Below, piece by piece: positions 6,670 to 12,352 of a stretch of 12,352 nt of DNA. The notes under the pieces were generated by a model that was not told the origin of the DNA, did no database searches, and saw only the letters and a list, made by a program, of their open reading frames with translations. The DNA is from JBAVQS01 sp049694275 (GTDB lineage Bacteria; Chloroflexota; Anaerolineae; UBA4142; SHND01). Location: positions 1 to 12,352 of the forward strand of contig JBAVQS010000239.1 in NCBI GenBank assembly GCA_049694275.1. Direction: 5' to 3'. Made by a program: the position numbers and the translations under genes. Position 1 is the first letter of the stretch, and every line of letters starts with the position of its first letter.

Positions 6670-7350
6670 TCAAACGTCCAGCATGCGCCACCCTTTTTCC
6701 TGCGCCATCCGCGCGAGCGCAGAGTCCGGCGCGACGGCTACTGGGTTTCGGCTCATAGCCAGCATGGGGGCATCGGCCGCCGTATCGCCATATGCCGCCA
6801 CCAGTTGGCCGCTCCCGACACACTCGCGGACGCGCTCGGCCTTGACCGCGTCCATCGAAATCCGCGCGGCAAATTTTCCGGTCAGGCGCTCGCCCGCATA
6901 TTCGAGCGCCGTGCCAAGCACCTGGATGTGCTCCAGCCCCCATCGCCGCGCCAGGGCGTGCACGACCGGCTCATACGCGCCGGAAGCAATGAGGATCGTG
7001 CGCCCCTCGGCGTGATGCTGCGCCAGCTCGTCGATCACCGCGGCGCGCCGCTGCGGCCATTCTTCGTGCTCCACCACCCATTCGCACAGCGCGTCGAACT
7101 CTTGCCGTGTATAGCCGGCCAGGAGCCGCGTCTGGTCGATCAACCATTTCGTCTTGAAATTTTGCTTGTCCATAAGACCGGCTTTGGCGAGCATGGCGCC
7201 GGGGTAATGCGTCATTATGAACAGGCGATGGGCATTCGCGCGCCCGTGGGCGGCGAGATAGCGACCAATTCCCCGCCACACTTCGCCACGCGTCAGCGTC
7301 CCTTCCAGATCGGTTGCAACGTATTCGACCGTATTCATCATGCGATTCAT
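6670..7350 (-). CDS. HAD-superfamily phosphatase, SerB-like subfamily IB
   Basis: About 226 residues. HAD phosphatases use an Asp nucleophile to hydrolyse phosphomonoesters with Mg2+. Motif I is ATDLEGTLT with D14 as nucleophile; the general acid position is Glu (E16) rather than the more usual Asp, as in ThrH-type members. Motif II is the Ser of ILIASGAYEP (S123). The motif III lysine is probably in the segment DAVKAERV, and motif IV is YGDTAADAPML. The helical cap sits between motifs I and II, as in subfamily IB. The substrate cannot be predicted. The start is uncertain: ATGs occur at 7359, 7350, 7341 and 7338, and I chose 7350 because GGGA lies about 10 nt upstream. The frame continues open to 7446 but that would run into the degV promoter. 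It is the first gene of an operon with the amidase, 10 nt apart. Confidence 0.85.
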   Translation of the reverse strand: MNRMMNTVEYVATDLEGTLTRGEVWRGIGRYLAAHGRANAHRLFIMTHYPGAMLAKAGLMDKQNFKTKWLIDQTRLLAGYTRQEFDALCEWVVEHEEWPQRRAAVIDELAQHHAEGRTILIASGAYEPVVHALARRWGLEHIQVLGTALEYAGERLTGKFAARISMDAVKAERVRECVGSGQLVAAYGDTAADAPMLAMSRNPVAVAPDSALARMAQEKGWRMLDV

Positions 7351-7407
7351 TTTCTGCATATCCCGTTTTTTTGCAATAACCCGCGTTTTCGCGTTTTTCA
7401 CCCCCCA

Positions 7408-7436
7408 TTGAATTTTCGCCGCGTTGCTGGTACAAT
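7408..7436 (+). promoter_or_regulatory. promoter of the degV-plsX operon (TTGAAT-N17-TACAAT)
   Basis: TTGAAT at 7408-7413 and TACAAT at 7431-7436 are separated by an ideal 17 bp. The start would be near 7443, about 33 nt before the degV ATG. No comparably clear promoter for the divergent HAD gene is visible; TTGTAC-N17-TTCAAT on the minus strand overlaps this site but is weak. Confidence 0.75.
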
Positions 7437-7475
7437 CGCTTTTCAAACCGTCTCACCCGGAAGGAGTGCGCCCCC

Positions 7476-8351
7476 ATGACTCAGATTGCGCTCGTGACTG
7501 ATACCACCGTCAACATGACGGAGGACCTGCTCAAACGCTATGGCATTACGATGGTGCCCGTCCATGTCATTTTTGACGGCGTGAGCTATAAAGAGATTGT
7601 GGATATGCCCATCGCCGAGTTTTACCGGCGGCTGATCGAGATCAAGGCGGCGGGCGGCGCGCTGCCGACGAGCTCTCAGCCCTCCCCCGGCGAGTTGGCG
7701 GAGGCGTACCTGGCGTTGGCCGCGCAGGGTGCGACTGATATCATCTCGATTCATGTCTCCGCCGTCTCTTCCGGCACCTGCAACAGCGCCATGCTGGCGC
7801 GCGAGATGGTGCAGGACAAGGTGCGAGTCCATGTGGTCGATTCGGCCTCCACGTCGATGCACATGGGCTATATGCTGATTGAAGCGCATCAAGTCATCCA
7901 ACGGCAAGGGACCGTCGAAGAGGCGCTCGCGGCCATCGACCGGGTCAAGGCGCATTCCGGCATCTTTTTCACGGTCACCGAACTGGATCACCTGGAAGCG
8001 AGCGGCCGCACGACCGGTACCGGCAAGGTGCTCGAAGCATCGATCAAGGTGCGTCCCGTCATCGGCCTGGTGGCCGGCAAGCCCACCGTGCTGTCCCCCG
8101 AACGGACCCAGCGCGCGGCGATTGATAAAGTGATCGAATTGATACGCGAGCGGTTAAAAGGCTGCACAATCAAAGGCGTCACGGTGGTACACGGCAACTC
8201 GCCGCTGGTCGCCGAAGTGTTAAAAGCGCGCGCGCCGCAAGAACTGGGCTATGCCGGCGAGGTGCTCATCGCCGACTTTGGCGCCGGGCTGGGGGTCCAC
8301 TTTGGGCCAGGGCTCCTGGGCCTCGCCGCGTATGGCGAGCCCGTCGCATAG
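7476..8351 (+). CDS. DegV family fatty-acid-binding protein (FakB-like)
   Basis: 291 residues, full family length. DegV/FakB proteins bind a fatty acid and present it to the kinase FakA, which makes acyl-phosphate for phospholipid synthesis. Family motifs are present: VTDTTVN at the N-terminus, PTSSQPSPGE (T65-S66), SAVSSGTCNSA (S98/S99), VVDSASTSMHMG, a loop ending in ASGR (R178), and GVHFGPG near the end (H275). In S. aureus FakB1 the equivalent Thr, Ser, Arg and His contact the carboxylate, so fatty-acid binding is likely retained. AAGGAG at 7461-7466 (9-nt spacing) fixes the start. plsX follows after 9 nt, which supports a role in acyl-phosphate metabolism. No fakA (DAK-type kinase) is in the window. 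Confidence 0.92.
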   Translation: MTQIALVTDTTVNMTEDLLKRYGITMVPVHVIFDGVSYKEIVDMPIAEFYRRLIEIKAAGGALPTSSQPSPGELAEAYLALAAQGATDIISIHVSAVSSGTCNSAMLAREMVQDKVRVHVVDSASTSMHMGYMLIEAHQVIQRQGTVEEALAAIDRVKAHSGIFFTVTELDHLEASGRTTGTGKVLEASIKVRPVIGLVAGKPTVLSPERTQRAAIDKVIELIRERLKGCTIKGVTVVHGNSPLVAEVLKARAPQELGYAGEVLIADFGAGLGVHFGPGLLGLAAYGEPVA

Positions 8352-8360
8352 AGGCGCCCC

Positions 8361-9344
8361 ATGAACATTGCGCTCGACCTGATGGGGGGCGATTACGCCC
8401 CGCGGGAGATTCTGCTCGGCGCCATTCAAGCCGCGCGCCAGTTGGCGGTCAATCTCATCCTCGTCGGCCCGCAGGCCACGATCGAGCAGTCCCTGGAGGC
8501 GGCCGCGCACGAGCAGGCGAGCGTGCCACCGTTCGAGATCGTGGATGCGCCGGACGTCATCGCGTTTCGGGATAACCCATCGCTTGTCAAGGAGCGGCGC
8601 GGCGCTTCGATTCGCGTCATCTGCGATCTTGTGCAGGAAGGACGCGCGGCGGCGGCCGTAACGATGGGACATACCGGCGCGGGGATCATTGCCGCGCTCC
8701 TCACCTATGGCCGCTTGCCCGGCGTCCAGCGCCCCTGCATCGCCGTCCCCTATTTCTCCCTCCAGCCCCGCACGATCATGCTCGACAGCGGCGCGATTGT
8801 CGATTGCAAACCCGAATACCTCGTCCAGTTTGCCCGGATGGGGAGCATTTACGCCGAACGAATCATGGGCATCCAGCGACCGACCGTCGGCCTCATGTCC
8901 AACGGCCGCGAAGACAATAAGGGGAACGAGCTCACCCGCGCCACCTTTCCTCTGCTCAAGGAGACCCCCCTCGATTTTGTCGGCAACATCGAAGGGTACG
9001 ATCTCCCGTTTGGGTCCGTGAACGTGGTCGTCACGGATGGCTTTTGGGGCAATATCGCGCTCAAGCTCAGCGAGGCGCTCGCCGAGGAAATGATCGGGCG
9101 AATCACGCGCCGCTTTCAAGAAAAGGGGTTGACCGAGGCGCTGCCTGTGATTGACGAGTTCCGCGAGATGATGGATTACACACGTATCGGAGCAATGCCG
9201 ATTCTGGGAGTGGATGGACTGACCCTGATCGGGCATGGGCGCTCGCGCGCCCCGGCGGTAGTCGGCGCGATCCAGACCGCCATGCGCGCGGTCGAGGTGG
9301 ATTTACTGGGCGCACTACGCGCCGGGCTGGCGCCCACAGGTTGA
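8361..9344 (+). CDS. plsX: phosphate acyltransferase PlsX
   Basis: 327 residues, typical length. PlsX interconverts acyl-ACP and acyl-phosphate at the membrane, supplying PlsY with the donor for glycerol-3-phosphate acylation. Diagnostic segments are ALDLMGGDYAP at the N-terminus, VTMGHTGA (usual form SAGNTGA), MLDSGAIVDCKPEYLVQFA, VGLMSNGREDNKGNELT, FVGNIEGYDL, VTDGFWGNIALK and LIGHGRSRAPA. The His in MGHTG where most homologues have Asn is a small oddity in a ligand-binding loop. The start ATG has GAGG 6 nt upstream, and the gene lies 9 nt after degV, so both are read from the promoter at 7408. Its TGA stop overlaps a TTG codon of the next frame. Confidence 0.95.
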   Translation: MNIALDLMGGDYAPREILLGAIQAARQLAVNLILVGPQATIEQSLEAAAHEQASVPPFEIVDAPDVIAFRDNPSLVKERRGASIRVICDLVQEGRAAAAVTMGHTGAGIIAALLTYGRLPGVQRPCIAVPYFSLQPRTIMLDSGAIVDCKPEYLVQFARMGSIYAERIMGIQRPTVGLMSNGREDNKGNELTRATFPLLKETPLDFVGNIEGYDLPFGSVNVVVTDGFWGNIALKLSEALAEEMIGRITRRFQEKGLTEALPVIDEFREMMDYTRIGAMPILGVDGLTLIGHGRSRAPAVVGAIQTAMRAVEVDLLGALRAGLAPTG

Positions 9345-9368
9345 AAAATACTCAATCTGTGATAAACT
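9341..9368 (+). promoter_or_regulatory. possible internal promoter for the VTT gene, giving a near-leaderless mRNA
   Basis: TTGAAA at 9341-9346 (overlapping the plsX stop) and TAAACT at 9363-9368 are 16 bp apart. A start site near 9375 would place the ATG at 9380 or 9386 within about 5-11 nt of the 5' end. Neither ATG has a ribosome binding site, which fits leaderless translation. The -10 box is only 4/6. Confidence 0.4.
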
Positions 9369-9379
9369 CCAGCCTCAAT

Positions 9380-10096
9380 ATGCGTATGCCTCATCTCTAC
9401 GCCAGAATATATGCCCGGCGCCGGTTCTGGCTCTTGCTCCTCGCGCTGGCGCTCGTCGGCGCACTCTGGGTCGCGCGGTCGCCGATCGTCCAGTTGATGA
9501 GCGAGCGCCAAGGCGTTATGAACTATGTGAGCGGCTTTGGCCTGCTCGCGCCGGTCATCTATGTCGCCCTGTATGTGCTCCAGATTGTCGTTGCGCCTAT
9601 CCCCGGTCAGCCCATTACGCTGGCCGGCGGCTATCTCTTTGGCGCGCTCTGGGGCACGGTCTATAGCCTCGCGGGGATTGCGCTCGGCGCGGTCTCGACG
9701 GCGCTCCTGGCCCGCTGGCTCGGACGCCCGGCTATCCAACGCTGGATCGGCGCGTCCCGCATGAATTATTGGGAAGAGCGTTTGCGCGTCCGTTCTCCCT
9801 ACACCTGGATTCTCATCTTTTTCCTGCCCGTTTCGGACCTCGTCTATTACGCCGCGGGAATCAGCCGCGTCCCCATACGCTGGCTGGTGCTTGCGGCGGT
9901 CCTCGGGCGCGCCCCGGCTCTCCTCTGCGAGAATTGGGTCGGCGCGCATCTGACATCCCTCCCGATCGAAAGCCTCTTGGGTTTCTTACCCTTGCTCGCC
10001 CTGCCCCTCCTCATCGTCTATCTCTGGCAGCGCGAGCTCCTCGCGTTTCTTACGCGTGCAGCCAATTACGGGCGCCGGGCACTGATCGACGGATAG
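9380..10096 (+). CDS. VTT/TVP38 (DedA-like) integral membrane protein
   Basis: 238 residues from the ATG at 9380. A cytoplasmic Arg-rich start (ARIYARRR) precedes a first membrane helix at about 16-31. The VTT core follows: APIPGQPITLAGGYLFG at about 72-88 with a small-residue helix (GTVYSLAGIALGAVSTALLARWLG), then the re-entrant-type second half FFLPVSDLVYYAAGISRVP, where related proteins often carry an Arg before the Pro (here Phe-Leu), and a final hydrophobic helix (LLGFLPLLALPLLIVYLW). Proteins of this class act as transporters or scramblases for lipids such as undecaprenyl phosphate or phospholipids, but this member's substrate is not known. A TTG at 9341 overlapping the plsX stop is an alternative coupled start. 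The position behind degV-plsX fits a membrane-lipid role. Confidence 0.85.
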   Translation: MRMPHLYARIYARRRFWLLLLALALVGALWVARSPIVQLMSERQGVMNYVSGFGLLAPVIYVALYVLQIVVAPIPGQPITLAGGYLFGALWGTVYSLAGIALGAVSTALLARWLGRPAIQRWIGASRMNYWEERLRVRSPYTWILIFFLPVSDLVYYAAGISRVPIRWLVLAAVLGRAPALLCENWVGAHLTSLPIESLLGFLPLLALPLLIVYLWQRELLAFLTRAANYGRRALIDG

Positions 10097-10353
10097 TCTT
10101 TCCATTAGCGCGCCGGTCGTGCGCCACCAGAAAACGCCGCTGTTAGGTGCTCGTCAACAGTACCAAGTTACTATTCATTACACTGGACACCCGTCGCAAA
10201 AAGCGCGATAGTGAGCATGTTCTTCGGCTGAATGTAATCCCGTTATTGCTCGTAGGTTCTACAGCAAGAGGTGGTACGTGCTCAGCCTGCACTGTAGCGT
10301 TCTCCATTCTCGAGTACTTTGGGGTCTAGCTCTCAAGTTTCTCCAAGAGAGGC
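10097..10353. other. intergenic stretch without a recognisable gene
   Basis: I see no coding sequence with a ribosome binding site, no tRNA and no convincing promoter here. A 60-codon frame starting with GTG at 10147 has no Shine-Dalgarno sequence and no protein-like pattern. Base composition becomes less GC-rich from about 10150 onward. AGAGGTGGTAC at about 10266 faintly resembles a T-box core but is unsupported. Confidence 0.5.
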
Positions 10354-10406
10354 AAGCACCTGTTGGTTGACGTGTATGCGCGTTGCGACAGGTGCTTTTT
10401 GTTTTT
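10354..10406 (+). terminator. intrinsic terminator, about 260 nt after the nearest upstream gene
   Basis: AAGCACCTGT (10354-10363) pairs perfectly with ACAGGTGCTT (10388-10397) across 24 nt that can fold further (TGACG with CGTTG). The U-tract TTTTTGTTTTT at 10396-10406 is strong. It may end a long 3' UTR of the degV-plsX-VTT transcript or a small RNA made from 10097-10353. It is not built to work on the minus strand, where CTTGCCTCTC follows the hairpin. Confidence 0.8.
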
Positions 10407-10409
10407 CAG

Positions 10410-10596
10410 ATTTGGCTCGAAACACGCATCGACTTGTGAAAAAATAGCATTGGAAATCGCATCAAACTGATTGACACACTTCAAGGTAATGCTCTTGGCT
10501 AACAATTGGGACATCTATCTCATAAGGGTCTTTCACCTTCCAGTCAATGTCTATGCCGAGCGCATGAATAGAGCAACAGATTCCTGATGGAATCTG
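10410..10596 (-). pseudogene. possible remnant of a low-molecular-weight phosphatase-like gene (C-terminal end, frameshifted)
   Basis: On the minus strand a frame open from 10596 to a TGA at 10464-10462 encodes a peptide with protein-like pattern: HALGIDIDWKVKDPYEIDV, then SQEHYLEVC. The WxVxDPY followed by an HY..VC helix resembles the C-terminus of low-molecular-weight tyrosine phosphatases or related reductases, where DP carries the catalytic Asp. After the TGA the adjacent frame continues with NQFDAISNAIFSQVDAC, which looks like the next part of the same helix, so one frameshift near 10470 would join them. There is no start codon and nothing recognisable upstream (a TAA lies at 10599-10597). 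The homology is from memory of the family pattern, and chance resemblance is possible. Confidence 0.3.
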
Positions 10597-10598
10597 TT
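10575..10598. repeat. 10-bp perfect inverted repeat in the leader of the secreted-protein gene
   Basis: AACAGATTCC (10575-10584) and GGAATCTGTT (10589-10598) are exact reverse complements with a TGAT loop. The repeat ends 26 nt before the ribosome binding site of the gene at 10639. No U-run follows, so it is not a terminator. It could be a regulator-binding site or a stabilising 5' hairpin. I could not identify a matching promoter. Confidence 0.6.
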
Positions 10599-10638
10599 AC
10601 AAAGGTCGTCTCTCGTCGATTCACAAAGGAGCATAACA

Positions 10639-12352
10639 ATGGAGCCCAAAACTCTAGGACGCAGCCTGATTTTGATTGTCTTCTTGGCAAGCGCATTGTT
10701 CCTCTTGTCGCCTTCTGCCACGCTTGCGAATCCTCCCCCACCTCGTTCGGTCATACCTGCGGTTCTTCCCCCGCCGACTTCACCGCCACCGGCCATCTAT
10801 GCTCCTGCCGACTGTGTTCCGGGGAACCAGGTCGATAGCTCGTATTTTAGCGATTTGCTCACGTATATGGGTATCCCCGTGACCCAATTTGCGATGGACG
10901 CGCTGTGGAAATGGGAGCCCTATGAGAATACGACCGCCTGCTGGAATCCTCTGGCTACCACCCTACCAGCGAATCAGGTCTATGACCTGTCCTGCTCTGA
11001 CACAATTTTCAACGGGGTGGGAGTCAGAAATTATTCCAGCAAGGCTTGTGGAGTACATGCAACCGGTATCACCATTCTGTATACGCCGAATGGCTCTGGA
11101 ACCTATTACAAACCGATCCGGGATATGCTCTCACAGCAGAGCTTCGATTGGCAATCTATTCATGATGCGTTGATACACTGGATTGGTAGTGATGCCTATG
11201 CTTCCAGTCTTGCCAATGAATGGCAAACACTCTGGAATAATCGCGGTGGGGGCGGAAGCTGCCCCTCCGTCTCCAGCAGCGTGTATCTGTGGGACCAAAA
11301 GAACTGTCAGGGAAACAGCGTCTATGCAAATGCCACCGGGGGATGGGACCTTTCAAGCAATTTCAACGACCACACCTGGTCAATCGCCATTTCCAGCGGA
11401 TGGTCGGTTAGTCTGTATAAGGATAGCAGTTGGACGAGTCCTAGCGTCTGTATTACTTCCACCGCCAGCGACCTGAGCAGCTATCACTATAGCGATGGTT
11501 CCAGCGCGGCTGGATCCGCCACGTGGATGTGGGTCTATGGAAACAGTAATTGCAGCGGCGGCCCAGTGCAACCACCTGCTCCGCCGAGCTTGGGCAATCC
11601 CGCGAATGGTGGGAGCTATCCCTACAACTATAATCTCACCTTCCAGTGGAATAGCTCGTCAGGCGCAACCGACTATTTGATTGAGTGGTGGGGTGGACCT
11701 TATAGTCCCATGCAGCCATGCAGCTGGACAACCTCAACCTCCTGTCCCATTGGCCAGGTCGCTGCAGGCAACACCTATTATTGGCATGTGATGGCACGGA
11801 ACGGTGCAGGACAGAGCAATTGGAGTGATACTTGGTCATTCACGATTCAAGCGCAGCAACAACCACCGGCCGCGCCGAGTTTAAGCAGTCCAGGAAATGG
11901 ATCGAGCAATCCATATAATTATGATCTGAACTTTGTATGGAACTCATCTTCGGGCGCAACCGATTACCTCTTGGAATGGTGGGGAGGCCCATATAGTACG
12001 ATGCAGCCCTGTGGCTGGGAGACCTCGACCTCGTGCCATATCGGCCAAGTCGTATCAGGTAACACCTATTATTGGCACGTGATGGCGCGAAACGGTGCAG
12101 GGCAGAGCAATTGGAGCGATACTTGGTCTTTCACAGTCCAGTCACAAAACCAGCCACCGGACATTCCCGCCAATCTGCGAGTAACCGGGACGACGCAGCC
12201 TTCCGCTTCATTTGCCTGGGATGACGTCTCGACCGAGACCGGATACAAGGTCTACAAGTGGAGCTGGGATGGAACACAATGGACTTTTATCTACCTCGCC
12301 TCGGTCGGGCAGAACGTCACGACGTACACCGATCAGGGGCTGACCTGCGCCA
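10639..12352 (+). CDS. secreted modular protein: lysozyme-like region, beta-gamma-crystallin-like region, FN3-type repeats (3' end outside window)
   Basis: 571 residues are visible and the frame is still open at the edge. AAAGGAG at 10625-10631 (7-nt spacing) fixes the start. A signal peptide covers residues 1-30 (hydrophobic core LILIVFLASALFLL, cleavage after ATLA). A Pro-rich linker follows (31-57). Residues about 59-200 show the W..E(x9)NPL.TT pattern and a GVRNYSS...G...T segment followed by YKPIRDML, as in phage and actinobacterial transglycosylase/lysozyme-like domains; E93 in WKWEPYEN is the candidate catalytic acid. After a Gly linker (203-206), residues about 208-305 resemble a beta-gamma-crystallin domain (VYLWDQKNCQGN, SGWSVSLYKD). 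Two 97-residue modules (312-408, 409-505) and an FN3-like start (506 on) follow. It may remodel cell wall or attack other cells. The region is less GC-rich than the core genes to its left, suggesting separate ancestry. Catalytic assignment is inference. Confidence 0.85.
   Translation, partial: MEPKTLGRSLILIVFLASALFLLSPSATLANPPPPRSVIPAVLPPPTSPPPAIYAPADCVPGNQVDSSYFSDLLTYMGIPVTQFAMDALWKWEPYENTTACWNPLATTLPANQVYDLSCSDTIFNGVGVRNYSSKACGVHATGITILYTPNGSGTYYKPIRDMLSQQSFDWQSIHDALIHWIGSDAYASSLANEWQTLWNNRGGGGSCPSVSSSVYLWDQKNCQGNSVYANATGGWDLSSNFNDHTWSIAISSGWSVSLYKDSSWTSPSVCITSTASDLSSYHYSDGSSAAGSATWMWVYGNSNCSGGPVQPPAPPSLGNPANGGSYPYNYNLTFQWNSSSGATDYLIEWWGGPYSPMQPCSWTTSTSCPIGQVAAGNTYYWHVMARNGAGQSNWSDTWSFTIQAQQQPPAAPSLSSPGNGSSNPYNYDLNFVWNSSSGATDYLLEWWGGPYSTMQPCGWETSTSCHIGQVVSGNTYYWHVMARNGAGQSNWSDTWSFTVQSQNQPPDIPANLRVTGTTQPSASFAWDDVSTETGYKVYKWSWDGTQWTFIYLASVGQNVTTYTDQGLTCA
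11572..12153 (+). repeat. two tandem in-frame 291-bp modules (97 codons each)
   Basis: Units 11572-11862 and 11863-12153 have an exact 291-bp period. By eye about 78 of 97 residues are identical. Each unit starts PPA.PSL, carries WNSSSGATDYL, EWWGGPYS and TYYWHVMARNG, and has two cysteines about 8 residues apart. In the most conserved block (TYYWHVMARNG to DTWSFT) the DNA differences I see are all synonymous third positions. A third, diverged FN3-like unit begins at 12154. Confidence 0.9.

Noticed and set aside
7351..7446. N-terminal extension of the HAD protein to 7446
   Set aside because: The added residues are basic and unlike the family, and the segment covers the degV promoter.
10264..10282. 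AGAGGTGGTACGTG resembling the T-box core sequence
   Set aside because: It is about 75 nt before the terminator, no specifier stem or antiterminator partner is visible, and the downstream gene is not amino-acid related.
10147..10329. 60-codon open frame starting with GTG
   Set aside because: No ribosome binding site, no recognisable pattern, and atypical codon use; likely chance.
10471..10490. TTGACA at 10471 as promoter of the secreted-protein gene
   Set aside because: No -10 box at a workable distance; the nearest TAAT is only about 10 bp away.
10326..10514. 62-codon minus-strand frame as an intact gene
   Set aside because: No ribosome binding site and its 3' half runs through the terminator hairpin; only its first part is kept, within the possible remnant.

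Overview
The window looks like bacterial chromosome, most plausibly from the Chloroflexota (Anaerolineae or a related class). That placement is an inference from gene content and promoter style, not from a marker gene: a diverged LexA, a DegV-PlsX pair, a NylA-like amidase, large secreted proteins with Pro/Ser/Thr linkers and FN3-type repeats, and moderately high GC. Promoters are of ordinary sigma-70 type and several are unusually clean. There are no rRNA or tRNA genes, CRISPR arrays or insertion sequences. Most of the window is a conserved core region with short gaps. The last ~2.2 kb is visibly less GC-rich and looks accessory.

Layout. 2-840: the 3' end of a gene for a secreted or surface protein and a small exported, membrane-anchored protein of unknown function, in one operon. 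868-1661: lexA behind a near-consensus promoter that is covered by a perfect 15-bp inverted repeat, an obvious autoregulatory operator, and followed by a strong terminator. 1752-3741 (minus): a membrane-anchored diheme cytochrome c and a short Rho factor, 10 nt apart; this Rho keeps every ATPase motif but lacks the aromatic RNP1 RNA-binding motif. 3785-3854: back-to-back promoters for the cytochrome operon and for a soluble SPFH/band-7 coiled-coil protein (3896-5083). A 16-bp-stem terminator lies between that gene and a convergent operon (5160-7350, minus) of a HAD phosphatase and a NylA-like amidase. 7408-10096: degV, plsX and a VTT/DedA-like membrane protein, a lipid-centred cluster with a possible extra promoter inside the end of plsX.

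10097-10638 is a 540-base gap. It holds a well-formed terminator far from any upstream gene, a possible frameshifted remnant of a phosphatase-like gene on the minus strand, and a 10-bp hairpin. From 10639 to the right edge runs a secreted modular protein that is incomplete here: signal peptide, lysozyme/transglycosylase-like region, beta-gamma-crystallin-like region, two nearly identical 97-residue modules and the start of an FN3 domain.

How the genes fit together. DegV proteins (FakB) bind fatty acids for phosphorylation to acyl-phosphate, and PlsX interconverts acyl-phosphate and acyl-ACP, so degV-plsX is a coherent phospholipid-precursor unit; the VTT protein may act on the membrane that is made. 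LexA and Rho are regulators placed next to each other with no direct functional link visible. The secreted proteins at both ends suggest an organism that invests in cell-surface or wall-active proteins.
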